64,000 nt of DNA from Prochlorococcus sp. AG-409-G20 (GTDB lineage Bacteria > Cyanobacteriota > Cyanobacteriia > PCC-6307 > Cyanobiaceae): positions 62,001 to 126,000 of the forward strand of contig QCJW01000002.1 of assembly GCA_003215775.1 (NCBI GenBank), read 5' to 3'. Every line of letters begins with the position of its first letter. Position 1 is the stretch's first letter. Of the stretch, positions 42,254 to 52,070 are shown piece after piece. A program made the position numbers and the translations under genes. The notes under the pieces were generated by a model. That model did no database searches. It saw only the letters and a list, made by a program, of their open reading frames with translations, and was not told where the DNA came from.

Positions 42254-43207
42254 ATGTCTGTGTTCAGCCGCTGGCTATTAATGCTTCTTCCTTTTGCTCT
42301 ATGGGGCACAGCCATGGCTGCTATGGCACCTCTCGTGAATTCAGGAGGCGCTTTTTCTGTTGCATTCTTAAGGCTCTTCCCTGCAGGAATAACGGTTCTT
42401 TTGGCAGTGCCTTTATTTGGGCGAAATTGGTCTATTTCTAAAAATGATTTGTTTTGGTTTTGCATATTTACGATTATTGACGCAAGTATTTTTCAAATTT
42501 GTTTAACAAAAGGTCTTACCTACACAGGTGCTGGACTTGGCTCTGTCTTAATTGATTCTCAGCCATTGATAGTTGCTTTACTAGCAAGAAGTCTTTTTGG
42601 TGATGCGATAAATCCTATTGGATGGATAGGTTTAATGCTGGGGCTTGCAGGAATTATTTGCCTAGGTGTACCCCCAGAATTTTTAAGTCACTGGTGGTTA
42701 TTAGCTGACAAAGGATCTATCCAAGAACTTTGGAATATTGGAGAGGTTTGGATGCTTGCAGCTGCTATTTCGATGGCACTAGGAACAGTTTTAATTCGTT
42801 TTGCCTGCAAAGAAAGTGACCCAATAGCAATAACAGGTTGGCATATGGTTCTTGGAAGCCTTCCTCTACTTGGATGGCATCTTTTTGAAACCGAATGGCC
42901 ACTATTACCTGCTTGGTCATTTTCCGAATGGGGACTAATGGCTTATGCAAGCCTTTTAGGAAGCGCATTGGCTTATGGCCTGTTTTTCTGGTTTGCCAAT
43001 AGAGAAGAGTTAACTACCTTCAGCACTTTAGCTTTCCTAACTCCAGTCTTTGCTCTAATTTCTGGTGGCCTTTGGCTAGGAGAAAGACTCCTTCCTCTTC
43101 AATGGGTTGGAGTTTCTTTAGTACTCATATCAGTACTCCTAGTAAGTCAGAGACGTAGATTTTGGGAACAATCTGAATTGAAATCTGGTTTTTCTCAGGA
43201 GACATAA
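42254..43207 (+). CDS. EamA/DMT-family transporter
   Basis: Ten hydrophobic segments; LPFALWGTAMAAMAPLV..., two EamA repeats. Confidence 0.88.
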   Translation: MSVFSRWLLMLLPFALWGTAMAAMAPLVNSGGAFSVAFLRLFPAGITVLLAVPLFGRNWSISKNDLFWFCIFTIIDASIFQICLTKGLTYTGAGLGSVLIDSQPLIVALLARSLFGDAINPIGWIGLMLGLAGIICLGVPPEFLSHWWLLADKGSIQELWNIGEVWMLAAAISMALGTVLIRFACKESDPIAITGWHMVLGSLPLLGWHLFETEWPLLPAWSFSEWGLMAYASLLGSALAYGLFFWFANREELTTFSTLAFLTPVFALISGGLWLGERLLPLQWVGVSLVLISVLLVSQRRRFWEQSELKSGFSQET

Positions 43208-43211
43208 TTAA

Positions 43212-44306
43212 ATGACTTCAAATACCTTAAAGCTCGTTTTAGTTAGTACTCCCATTGGACATATAGGTAGTGGACGTGGAGGAGGAGTAGAGTTAACAAT
43301 TACTTCTTTGATTAAAGGACTTACAGCACTAGGCCATGAAGTAACTCTAGTAGCTCCTGAAGGGTCAGAAATAACTTCTAATTGCAGCCAAATTCAAGTA
43401 AGTTATGTTTCTGGTAAAGATCAAGAAAGTTGGCAGCATAAAGATTACGATTCAGACATAACCATCCCAAATGGAGGTATTCTCCCAAAGCTATGGGAAA
43501 GAGCTCTCGAGCTAGGTAAATACGCAGATGCAATATTAAACTTCGGCTATGATTGGCTACCAATATGGCTTACCGAAAGAGTTAATCTAGAAATCTATCA
43601 TCTAATTAGTATGGGGAATGTTTCTGCTGCAATGCATAGCATTGTCAAACAAATTTCTCTCGAAAACCAACACAGGTTAGCTTTTCATACTTATAGGCAA
43701 GCATCAGATTTTGAATTAAATGAAAAACCTATAGTTGTGGGAAACGGATTTGACCTTGATAATTACAAACTCCAACTTAATAAAAATGGTTCATTAGGAT
43801 GGGCTGGAAGAATAGCACCAGAAAAAGGATTAGAAGATGCCGTAAAGGTTGCTTCAGCTTTAAAAGATAAGCTAGTAGTTTGGGGTTTAATTGAAGACAG
43901 TAAATATGCAGAATCAATAGAAGCATCTGTATCTCCAGGTACTATTGACTGGAGAGGCTTTCTACCTACTAAGCAATTACAGAAAGAATTAGGAGCATGC
44001 AGGGCTTTAATTAATACACCAAAATGGAATGAAGCCTATGGGAATGTAGTTGTTGAAGCAATGGCATGTGGGGTACCAGTTGTTGCTTACGACAGAGGTG
44101 GGCCTGGTGAACTTATAACATCAGGTTTAACAGGTTGGTTGGTTCCGCCCGATGATATAAATGAGCTGATAAATGCAACATCCAAAGTCAACAAAATTGA
44201 TCGTAGAAATTGCAGAATCTGGGTTGAAGAATCTGCTTCCAAAGAAAAATTCACCAACCGTATAGTCGAATGGATATCAAACGGAATAAGAGCTAAAACT
44301 ACTTAA
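43212..44306 (+). CDS. Family 4 glycosyltransferase
   Basis: GGGVELTITSLIKGLTALGHEVTLVAPEG...GRIAPEKGLEDAVKVA...EAYGNVVVEAMACGVPVVAYDRGGPGELI. Confidence 0.92.
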   Translation: MTSNTLKLVLVSTPIGHIGSGRGGGVELTITSLIKGLTALGHEVTLVAPEGSEITSNCSQIQVSYVSGKDQESWQHKDYDSDITIPNGGILPKLWERALELGKYADAILNFGYDWLPIWLTERVNLEIYHLISMGNVSAAMHSIVKQISLENQHRLAFHTYRQASDFELNEKPIVVGNGFDLDNYKLQLNKNGSLGWAGRIAPEKGLEDAVKVASALKDKLVVWGLIEDSKYAESIEASVSPGTIDWRGFLPTKQLQKELGACRALINTPKWNEAYGNVVVEAMACGVPVVAYDRGGPGELITSGLTGWLVPPDDINELINATSKVNKIDRRNCRIWVEESASKEKFTNRIVEWISNGIRAKTT

Positions 44307-44320
44307 ACAAAGCAATTCAA

Positions 44321-46165
44321 GTGTCATCAACACATCCAAGGGAATTACTTTCTAGAAAGAATCGGAATCGAGGCCTTTGTCTAATAATTGCTTTAGGGAT
44401 AGTCATTTTCCTATGGCGCCTAGGCTCCACTGGGCTAGTAGACGAGACTCCTCCTTTATTTGCAGCTGCAAGCCGCTCAATGAGTCGCACTGGAGATTGG
44501 CTAACTCCAAGAGTGAATGGATTACCCCGTTTCGACAAACCACCTTTAATCTATTGGCTGATGGGATTAGGGTATTCAATTCCCGGTCAGACTCATTTAG
44601 ATCCTCTTGGAACTTGGTCCGCCCGCTTCCCCTCAGCAATCTCATCAATTGTGATGATGGTTGGTCTAGGGGATACAGTTATGCAATTCCCTCAAAAAGG
44701 TGATGCATTCCCCCGAAAAACTGGTGTAATAACTGCTCTGGCATTTGCACTTTCACCTTTAGTACTTATTTGGAGCCGCATTGCTGTAAGCGATGCGCTT
44801 CTTTGTTCAACTTTTGGCCTAAGCATGCTGTTTCACTGGAGACGCTATGCGGATCCGACTAAACAAGCATGGTGGCCCGGTTGGCTGATTTTGAGTCTAG
44901 CGATACTTACCAAAGGGCCAATAGCAATAGTCCTTATGAGTGCCACGCTCTTATTATTCGGGATTCAACAAAGATCATTAAGACATCTTCTTATTAAATT
45001 AAAGCCTTTAAAAGGTCTTTTAATTACCGCTCTAATCTCTATCCCATGGTACTTAGCTGAACTAATCATTGAGGGAAAAGCTTACTGGAACAGCTTCTTT
45101 GGATATCATAATTTTCAAAGATTCACCTCAGTGGTAAATAATCACCAAGAGCCATGGTGGTTTTTTGGCTTAATTTTAGTAATCGCATCTTTACCATTTA
45201 CACTACTATTAGTATCTGGAATTATAAATACAATCAAGTCCTTCCTTCTTACATCCAAGTCCAACAATCAGAAGGAATCACCTAAAGAATCGTTAACAGC
45301 TTTTGCCACTTGCTGGCTAATAAGTGTATTAATTCTCTTCACAATTGCCGCAACAAAATTACCAAGTTACTGGCTCCCAGCCACTCCTGCTGCAGCATTG
45401 ATAATAGGTCTAACATCTAATCAAGGAATAGATTCTAAACCTTTAGTTTCATACACTTGGATAGGCACCATTTTGATTGCAATATTGCTGTCAATAGTCT
45501 TTTGGCTATCTCCTTTATGGGTTCCATTCATAAAAGACCCAGAGATACCTAATCTAGCCTCTGAGCTAATCCAGAGCAAACTTCTTTTCAGAAGTGCCAT
45601 ATGCTTCAGTTTTTCAGCACTTTTAGCGACAGTATTACTATTAAAGAGAAATAAAAATATATTAATAAGTATGCAAATTCCTTTTATTATATTTCAACTA
45701 ATAGTTTTAATCCCATTATCAACTTTAGCTGACAGAACAAGACAATTACCTCTAAGACAAGCAGCCCAATTAATCCTTAATTCAAAGAAAAAGAGTGAGC
45801 CTATTGTAATGGTTGGGGCAGCAAAACCATCACTTCATTTCTATACAAATGAAATTATCTTGTACGAAGGAAAATCTTTTTCAGCATTAGTAAATATTGA
45901 AGAAAGGCTTCGCAAAGAGACTAGGCAAGGGTTTAATGGGAGCCCTCTTCAAGGAGGGGAAAGCCCCAAGACAGCATTAATTTTAATAAACAACAGAGCA
46001 GCTGAATTATCCCACTGGAAATCGCTAGAAGCCTTGGTTCTTGGTCGGTTTAGTATCTATTCTATTTGGAGAGTTGATAGATTAAGGCTTAGCAAAATAG
46101 CTACAAGATTAAGAAATCAAGGTGTAACGCCAACATGGCAAAATCCAAGGCCTGAAATTTTCTAA
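44321..46165 (+). CDS. GT39/ArnT-like membrane glycosyltransferase
   Basis: FLWRLGSTGLVDETPPLFAAASRSMSRTGDWLTPRVNGLPRFDKPPLIYWLMGL, multi-TM; GTG start. Confidence 0.92.
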   Translation: MSSTHPRELLSRKNRNRGLCLIIALGIVIFLWRLGSTGLVDETPPLFAAASRSMSRTGDWLTPRVNGLPRFDKPPLIYWLMGLGYSIPGQTHLDPLGTWSARFPSAISSIVMMVGLGDTVMQFPQKGDAFPRKTGVITALAFALSPLVLIWSRIAVSDALLCSTFGLSMLFHWRRYADPTKQAWWPGWLILSLAILTKGPIAIVLMSATLLLFGIQQRSLRHLLIKLKPLKGLLITALISIPWYLAELIIEGKAYWNSFFGYHNFQRFTSVVNNHQEPWWFFGLILVIASLPFTLLLVSGIINTIKSFLLTSKSNNQKESPKESLTAFATCWLISVLILFTIAATKLPSYWLPATPAAALIIGLTSNQGIDSKPLVSYTWIGTILIAILLSIVFWLSPLWVPFIKDPEIPNLASELIQSKLLFRSAICFSFSALLATVLLLKRNKNILISMQIPFIIFQLIVLIPLSTLADRTRQLPLRQAAQLILNSKKKSEPIVMVGAAKPSLHFYTNEIILYEGKSFSALVNIEERLRKETRQGFNGSPLQGGESPKTALILINNRAAELSHWKSLEALVLGRFSIYSIWRVDRLRLSKIATRLRNQGVTPTWQNPRPEIF

Positions 46166-46197
46166 TCAGTCATCTAAATATCTTTCTCATTAACATT

Positions 46198-46716
46198 TCA
46201 ATGGAGTTGAGACCTTCTACAAAATCCACAATGTCCCCATAAGGCAAGTTCACCTAAAGGAGCAGGACAGCCACAGATATCACAAGATCCCAAACCATGT
46301 ATATCCACTCGACTAGGATGTCTCTCCCATACACTTTCTTCACTTTCAACAATATTTTCCACCCTAGGAGGATGATATTGCTGAAGTTTAATTTCACGAA
46401 TTTTGTAACCAGCAGCTCGTAAAGCTGCTAAAAGCTTCATCCTGTTGTATTGAATTGCATGCAACCATTGAAGGTGGGTGACACCAACAAAAAGCGTTTC
46501 ATTGGAAAGTCTCAAAGGAAGACACTTTGCCGCCAATTGCTCACCTGCCAACCGAGGCCAATCTTGCCAAAGTCCGGCAACATTACGATTATTTTTCCAA
46601 CGCAATTTCAATGAATCCAAACAATAGGAAAGCGAAGAAACCCCCTCAATTGCTTGCTTTAGCCTCCCATCAGGCTTCCCTAAGTGGGTAGGTTCATGAT
46701 TGGATGACAATGCCAT
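46198..46716 (-). CDS. DUF721/DciA-like protein with C-terminal zinc cysteines
   Basis: LAAKCLPLRLSNETLFVGVTHLQWLHAIQYNRMKLLAALRAAGYKIREIKL; CDICGCPAPLGELALWGHCGFC. Confidence 0.85.
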   Translation of the reverse strand: MALSSNHEPTHLGKPDGRLKQAIEGVSSLSYCLDSLKLRWKNNRNVAGLWQDWPRLAGEQLAAKCLPLRLSNETLFVGVTHLQWLHAIQYNRMKLLAALRAAGYKIREIKLQQYHPPRVENIVESEESVWERHPSRVDIHGLGSCDICGCPAPLGELALWGHCGFCRRSQLH

Positions 46717-46783
46717 CTGTCCAATTTAGGTGGAGTATTTTGAGAAGCTAGCTAGCCTCCGATAACCACTAACAAATAATTCG

Positions 46784-47587
46784 ATGGGTTTCTTTGACAA
46801 ACTAAGTAGATTGCTACGAGCAAATCTCAATGATCTAGTTAATAAAGCTGAAGACCCAGTCAAGATACTTGATCAGTCTGTTGCGGACATGCAAGCAGAC
46901 TTAGTCAAATTAAGACAAGCTGTTGCAATGGCAATTGCTAGCCAAAAAAGACTACAAAGCCAAGCAGATCAATCACAAAAACAGGTATCTATTTGGTACG
47001 AGAGAGCAGAGTTGGCGCTCCAAAAAGGTGAAGAGACCTTAGCCAGAGAAGCTCTTACAAGACGAAAAACCTTTCAAGAGACATCTGATTCACTGACCAA
47101 CCAATTAGAAGCTCAAGAAGGTCAGGTTGAGGTGCTCAAACGAAGTCTTGTTGCACTTGAAGGAAAAATAGCCGAGGCTCGGACAAAGAAAGACATGCTC
47201 AAGGCAAGAGCTCAGGCAGCCAAAGCTCAGCAACAACTCCAAAGTGCTGTTGGGAACATGGGTAGCAATTCAGCAATGGAAGCCTTCGAACGAATGGAAG
47301 ATAAAGTTCAAGCACTAGAAGCAACAAGTCAGGCAGCAGCAGAACTGGCCGGAGCTGACCTTGAAAGTCAATTTGCCGCTTTAGAAGGAAATAACGATCT
47401 AGATGATGAACTAAATGCTATTCGAGAAAAGCTTCAAGGAGGAGCTAAGGCAGTTGCTCTCCCAGCGGGAGATTCAATAAAGCTAAACTCTAAAAAGTTG
47501 AATTCAGATATCGATATTAAAGCTGTAGAAGTTTCAGAAATAGATGCTGACTTAGAAGAACTAAAAAAGTCTATCGAAAAGTTATAG
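46784..47587 (+). CDS. PspA/IM30 (Vipp1) family protein
   Basis: MGFFDKLSRLLRANLNDLVNKAEDPVKILDQSVADMQADLVKLRQAVAMAIASQKRL. Confidence 0.94.
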   Translation: MGFFDKLSRLLRANLNDLVNKAEDPVKILDQSVADMQADLVKLRQAVAMAIASQKRLQSQADQSQKQVSIWYERAELALQKGEETLAREALTRRKTFQETSDSLTNQLEAQEGQVEVLKRSLVALEGKIAEARTKKDMLKARAQAAKAQQQLQSAVGNMGSNSAMEAFERMEDKVQALEATSQAAAELAGADLESQFAALEGNNDLDDELNAIREKLQGGAKAVALPAGDSIKLNSKKLNSDIDIKAVEVSEIDADLEELKKSIEKL

Positions 47588-47716
47588 AAATTAAATCACA
47601 ATTACGATGAGTAATTAAATTGATGTATTCATCTAGGAATACTAAGTATTAGATAAGGAAAAGCTAACTTTCAACGGAGAATTCAAAGTCTCACTAACTC
47701 AATTAATCAACACTTT

Positions 47717-48913
47717 ATGAACCATGCACTTCGATTAAAGCTTCTAGGAGAAGGAGTTTTCGCTAGAAATGATCATAGGAAAAACAATTATCGATTACTG
47801 AGTCATGAAAAAAATTTATCTCCTCTTATAGATTTATCTTTGGGTTCTTCAGATCTTCTTCCTCCACCCGATGTAATTCTAGAAATTCAAAAGGCTTATG
47901 ATTGTCCTGAAAATTCCTCTTATTGTCTTGAGTCAGGCACAAAACCTTTCTGCGAAGCAGTTGCTGCTTGGTGTAAAAAACGTTTTGGAATAAGTGTTAA
48001 TCCAAACTCAGAAGTCTTATTGTTAATTGGGTCCCAAGAAGGAACTGCTCACCTTCCAATCGCTATCTTGAACCCCCGGCAGTCAGGATTAATTCTTGAT
48101 CCATGTTATCCCTCTCACAGAGGTGGTTTAATCCTTGCTGATGCTCAAATTGAGAAGTTAATACTTAAAGCAGAGAATGGGTGGGAGCCTAACTTCAACC
48201 AACTAAGCATAAGTCAATTAGAAGAACTAAGAATAATGATCCTTGGATATCCTCATAATCCAACTGCACAAGTAGGGAGACAAGAGTACTTGGATGAAGC
48301 TATAAACTTAGGGAAGAGATATCAAATAGTAGTTGCTCATGATAATCCTTATGTGGATTTAGCTATCGAAGGAGATGCACCTTGTCTATTGAGATGTGAT
48401 GGATGGAGGGAATATGGAATTGAATTCTTTTCATTTTCAAAAGCCTGGAATATGGGAGGGTTTAGATTAGCATTTGCTATTGGTGCAGAACCAATCATCA
48501 AAGCTCTGAAAAAAGTTAAGTCAGTAATTGATTTCAACCAATCATTAGCGATACAAAAAGGAGGCATAAAAGCCCTTAATGATTTATACGATTGGCCAAA
48601 AAAAGTATTAGAAACATATAGAGACAGGAGAGACAAGACAGTTAATGCATTTCATCAAATTGGTTGGGATGTACCTACACCTTCAATGGCGATGTACATC
48701 TGGATGCCATTACCAGAATGGGCTATCAAGAAAGGTTGGGATGAAGAAATGATGGCCTCTCAAATTCTTAACTCAACAGGCGTTGCTCTAACACCAGGCT
48801 CAGGATTTGGCAGTGGTGGCAAAAACTGGCTTCGTTTAGCCTTAGTAAGACCCATTAGCGAACTAGAAAAAGCAACCCAGAAAATTGGCGATTGGATAAA
48901 TGAGCAAAATTAA
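47717..48913 (+). CDS. Class I/II PLP-dependent aminotransferase
   Basis: FFSFSKAWNMGGFRLAFAIG PLP-Lys motif; LSLGSSDLLPPPDVI. Confidence 0.92.
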   Translation: MNHALRLKLLGEGVFARNDHRKNNYRLLSHEKNLSPLIDLSLGSSDLLPPPDVILEIQKAYDCPENSSYCLESGTKPFCEAVAAWCKKRFGISVNPNSEVLLLIGSQEGTAHLPIAILNPRQSGLILDPCYPSHRGGLILADAQIEKLILKAENGWEPNFNQLSISQLEELRIMILGYPHNPTAQVGRQEYLDEAINLGKRYQIVVAHDNPYVDLAIEGDAPCLLRCDGWREYGIEFFSFSKAWNMGGFRLAFAIGAEPIIKALKKVKSVIDFNQSLAIQKGGIKALNDLYDWPKKVLETYRDRRDKTVNAFHQIGWDVPTPSMAMYIWMPLPEWAIKKGWDEEMMASQILNSTGVALTPGSGFGSGGKNWLRLALVRPISELEKATQKIGDWINEQN

Positions 48914-49658
48914 ATCTTTCAAAGGAGCTCCAAGAATTGCGAGGACCCTCAGAAGAAATACTATTTCAGAATCATGGCAACTACGATGGAAACCAGTGTG
49001 CGCAAGTACTGAGCATGACTTGTCAAAATGGCTAAATGAAAAACCATTATTAGGAAACTTACCAAGAGCAATTATTGCTAATCGCCAAACTCATGGGAGG
49101 GGACAAAGAGGAAAAAAATGGCACTCTCCTATGGGCGGTGTATGGATGAGTGCCGCTATTCCGATATCTCATCAAAAAACTTCAAGTAGCTTATTCGGTT
49201 TGGCAGTTGCAGTTGCCCTGTCAGAGCGCCTAGAGAAAGGGGGTGTTCTACTAAAGATCAAATGGCCTAATGATCTAATAATAGGGAAAAGAAAACTAGC
49301 AGGTCTTCTGCCTAGACTTGTCTATAGAGGAGGCGAGCTCAAACTAGCTCGAGTAGGAATTGGTCTTAATGTTTTAAATCATGTCCCACATGAAGGTATT
49401 GCCCTGAGAGAAGTTCTCAATTTTAAAAACCATCGGACAGAATTCTGGGCATCAGAAATCTTATTAGCACTTGAATCAGCTATTGAGCTGACAAAATCGA
49501 GTCAAGTTTTAAGAAAAAAAGCAGAAGAACGCCTTTGGTCTCAAGAGTATAAGGACCCAAAAACATATGAAATTTGGCAAGTAATTGGCATCGCCCTAAA
49601 TGGTGCTCTCTGCGTCAAAAAAGGATCTAAATACAAGGAACTAATTCATTGGGAATAA
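48900..49658 (+). CDS. birA: Biotin--[acetyl-CoA-carboxylase] ligase
   Basis: ANRQTHGRGQRGKKWHSPMGGVWMSA...IKWPNDLIIGKRKLAGLL. Confidence 0.93.
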   Translation: MSKIKSFKGAPRIARTLRRNTISESWQLRWKPVCASTEHDLSKWLNEKPLLGNLPRAIIANRQTHGRGQRGKKWHSPMGGVWMSAAIPISHQKTSSSLFGLAVAVALSERLEKGGVLLKIKWPNDLIIGKRKLAGLLPRLVYRGGELKLARVGIGLNVLNHVPHEGIALREVLNFKNHRTEFWASEILLALESAIELTKSSQVLRKKAEERLWSQEYKDPKTYEIWQVIGIALNGALCVKKGSKYKELIHWE

Positions 49659-49666
49659 AACCTATT

Positions 49667-50389
49667 TCAGCGCTTATCAGCTATTTCAAGAATCTTTCCA
49701 TCATGGAATCTTGCAACCCTTCTCGCCCTAGCCGCGACATCATCTTCATGTGTCACAAGAACAATTGTGATTCCTTGCTTATGCAATTCATCAAATAAAT
49801 TCAAAACATCTTCAGTAGTTTTCGAATCAAGAGCACCGGTAGGTTCATCAGCCAACAATAATGCTGGCTGATTAATAATGGCCCTTGCAATTGCAACTCT
49901 CTGCTGCTGTCCCCCAGAAAGCTGATTAGGCCTATTTCCCATTCTCTCAGCAAGGCCTACTCGATCAAGTGCAAGCTCTGCTCTCTGCATCCTTTTCGAT
50001 GGAGATACACCTGCATAGATCATTGGGAGCATTACGTTTTCCAAGGCAGTTGCCTCTTGCAAAAGATGAAACTGTTGAAAGACAAACCCAAGTTCTTGAT
50101 TACGCAGATCTGCAAGAGAGTCATCATCAAGACCTTCAACCGAAACACCATTTAGCTGATACTTGCCTTGACTGGGTCGATCCAAACAACCCAAAATATT
50201 CATTGCAGTACTTTTCCCTGATCCACTTGCACCCATAACAGCCAAGAAATCCCCATAGTTGATATCCAAATCAAGATTATCTAAGGCCTTAACTAATAAT
50301 GGTCCATGGCCATAAATCTTACTTACGTTAACTAATTTTGCGACAGGAGTTAAAGGTTTTGAAGAATCAGCCAAGTAACTTATCTCCAC
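49667..50389 (-). CDS. ABC transporter ATP-binding protein (LolD/DevA/MacB-like)
   Basis: [60 protein letters not shown]. Confidence 0.94.
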   Translation of the reverse strand: MEISYLADSSKPLTPVAKLVNVSKIYGHGPLLVKALDNLDLDINYGDFLAVMGASGSGKSTAMNILGCLDRPSQGKYQLNGVSVEGLDDDSLADLRNQELGFVFQQFHLLQEATALENVMLPMIYAGVSPSKRMQRAELALDRVGLAERMGNRPNQLSGGQQQRVAIARAIINQPALLLADEPTGALDSKTTEDVLNLFDELHKQGITIVLVTHEDDVAARARRVARFHDGKILEIADKR

Positions 50390-51944
50390 TCAGTGCTATA
50401 GCTTCTTGCAGGAATGGAGTGCCTAAGACCGTGTTATTTGCCCATTGAAATATTGGATTAGAAAGAATTCCACCTACTGCAGTAACAAACACACATGTCA
50501 TAAGTGCTATTCTTAATGGAGGCAATCCTATCGTCTTCCATTGAATTAGAGGATAAGACTTAACAACTTCAGAAGCCTCATAAGGTTCTTTAACTACCAT
50601 CATCTTAATAACAGAAATATAATAATAAATTGAGATCACGGAGGTAACAAGTCCTACGATTACAAGAAGATATTGCTTGTCAGCCCAACCTGCAAAGAAA
50701 AGATAAATCTTCCCAAAAAAACCAAACATTGGAGGAATTCCTCCTAAAGATAAAAGACAAAGACTTAGTCCAAGTGTTATTAACGGATCTTTTTGATATA
50801 AACCAGCATAATCTGATATTCGATCACTACCTGTTCTAATTGAAAATAAGATTATGCAAGCAAATGCTCCTAAATTCATAAAAAGATAGGCCGCCATATA
50901 AAGAACCATTGCAGCAAATCCATCTTCTGTTCCACACACAAGACCTATCATTACAAACCCCGCCTGACCTATAGAGCTATAAGCAAGCATTCTCTTCATA
51001 GAAGTTTGAGCGAGGGCAACAACATTCCCAAGCGTCATACTTAATACAGCTAGGACCGTAAACAACAATTTCCATTGACTATCAAATGCACCAAAACATC
51101 CAACCAAAATTCTTACTGCAAGAGCAAATCCAGCCGCTTTAGAGCCAACTGATAAAAAAGCAACAACAGGAGTTGGAGAACCTTCATATACATCTGGAGT
51201 CCATTGATGAAAAGGAACAGCGGCGATCTTAAATGCAACAGTTGCCAAAACAAAAACAAGTGATAAAGCTGCCAAAGGAGTTGGGCTATTTAACAATGCA
51301 TCCCCTATTCCTTGAAGACTTGTTGTCCCACTGATTCCGTAAAGCAGGGAAGCCCCATAAAGGAATACAGCAGCTGCAGCTGAACCCACAAGCAAATATT
51401 TAAGAGCAGCCTCTGAACTTCTTGCATCTCTTTTCATATAGCCAGAAAGCAAATAGCTTGCTACAGAAAGAGTTTCGAGAGATACAAAAACACTGACTAA
51501 ATCAGTTGCACCACAAAGCAACATCGCCCCCAAAGTCGCCGCAAGGAGAATTGCTGCATATTCACCTACAGGGTGGCCACCTTGTTCGGCATAGCGCCAA
51601 CTAATTAGCAATGAAAGGAGCGTGGACAATGCAACTACAGCTCTAAAAGCTATAGCCAACTTGTCTGATAAGAATGCTCCTAAGAATGAAGGTTCAAGAG
51701 GAGCATTCCATTGAAAAGCAAGCAATATCAAAGAAGTTCCGAGACCTAAATAACAAATTGGAGGAACCCATCTCGCAGCTACCTTTTCGCCAGCCAAGTC
51801 GACAAGCAATGTTGCGATCATTGCAACAAGAACAACACCTTCTGGCGCCACTGTGCCAGCGTTAAGCGCAAGATTGAGCAACTCACCTGGAGCGGCAGAT
51901 GCCTGAGCGGTGATAAAGCTTGCACCAATCTCAAGCATGATCAA
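50367..51944 (-). CDS. ndhB: NAD(P)H-quinone oxidoreductase subunit 2
   Basis: [78 protein letters not shown]. Confidence 0.96.
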   Translation of the reverse strand: MIMLEIGASFITAQASAAPGELLNLALNAGTVAPEGVVLVAMIATLLVDLAGEKVAARWVPPICYLGLGTSLILLAFQWNAPLEPSFLGAFLSDKLAIAFRAVVALSTLLSLLISWRYAEQGGHPVGEYAAILLAATLGAMLLCGATDLVSVFVSLETLSVASYLLSGYMKRDARSSEAALKYLLVGSAAAAVFLYGASLLYGISGTTSLQGIGDALLNSPTPLAALSLVFVLATVAFKIAAVPFHQWTPDVYEGSPTPVVAFLSVGSKAAGFALAVRILVGCFGAFDSQWKLLFTVLAVLSMTLGNVVALAQTSMKRMLAYSSIGQAGFVMIGLVCGTEDGFAAMVLYMAAYLFMNLGAFACIILFSIRTGSDRISDYAGLYQKDPLITLGLSLCLLSLGGIPPMFGFFGKIYLFFAGWADKQYLLVIVGLVTSVISIYYYISVIKMMVVKEPYEASEVVKSYPLIQWKTIGLPPLRIALMTCVFVTAVGGILSNPIFQWANNTVLGTPFLQEAIALSGDKLLG

Positions 51945-52070
51945 AAGGCTTCAAAAAGTAATTTGACTTTAGCTATGTTATTAAATTCGCCTATGGATAT
52001 TTCTATCATCTATGCAGTTTGCACGTTGGTGCGATAAAGATAAAGAAGAAGAAAGGCCATAAAGCAACCT

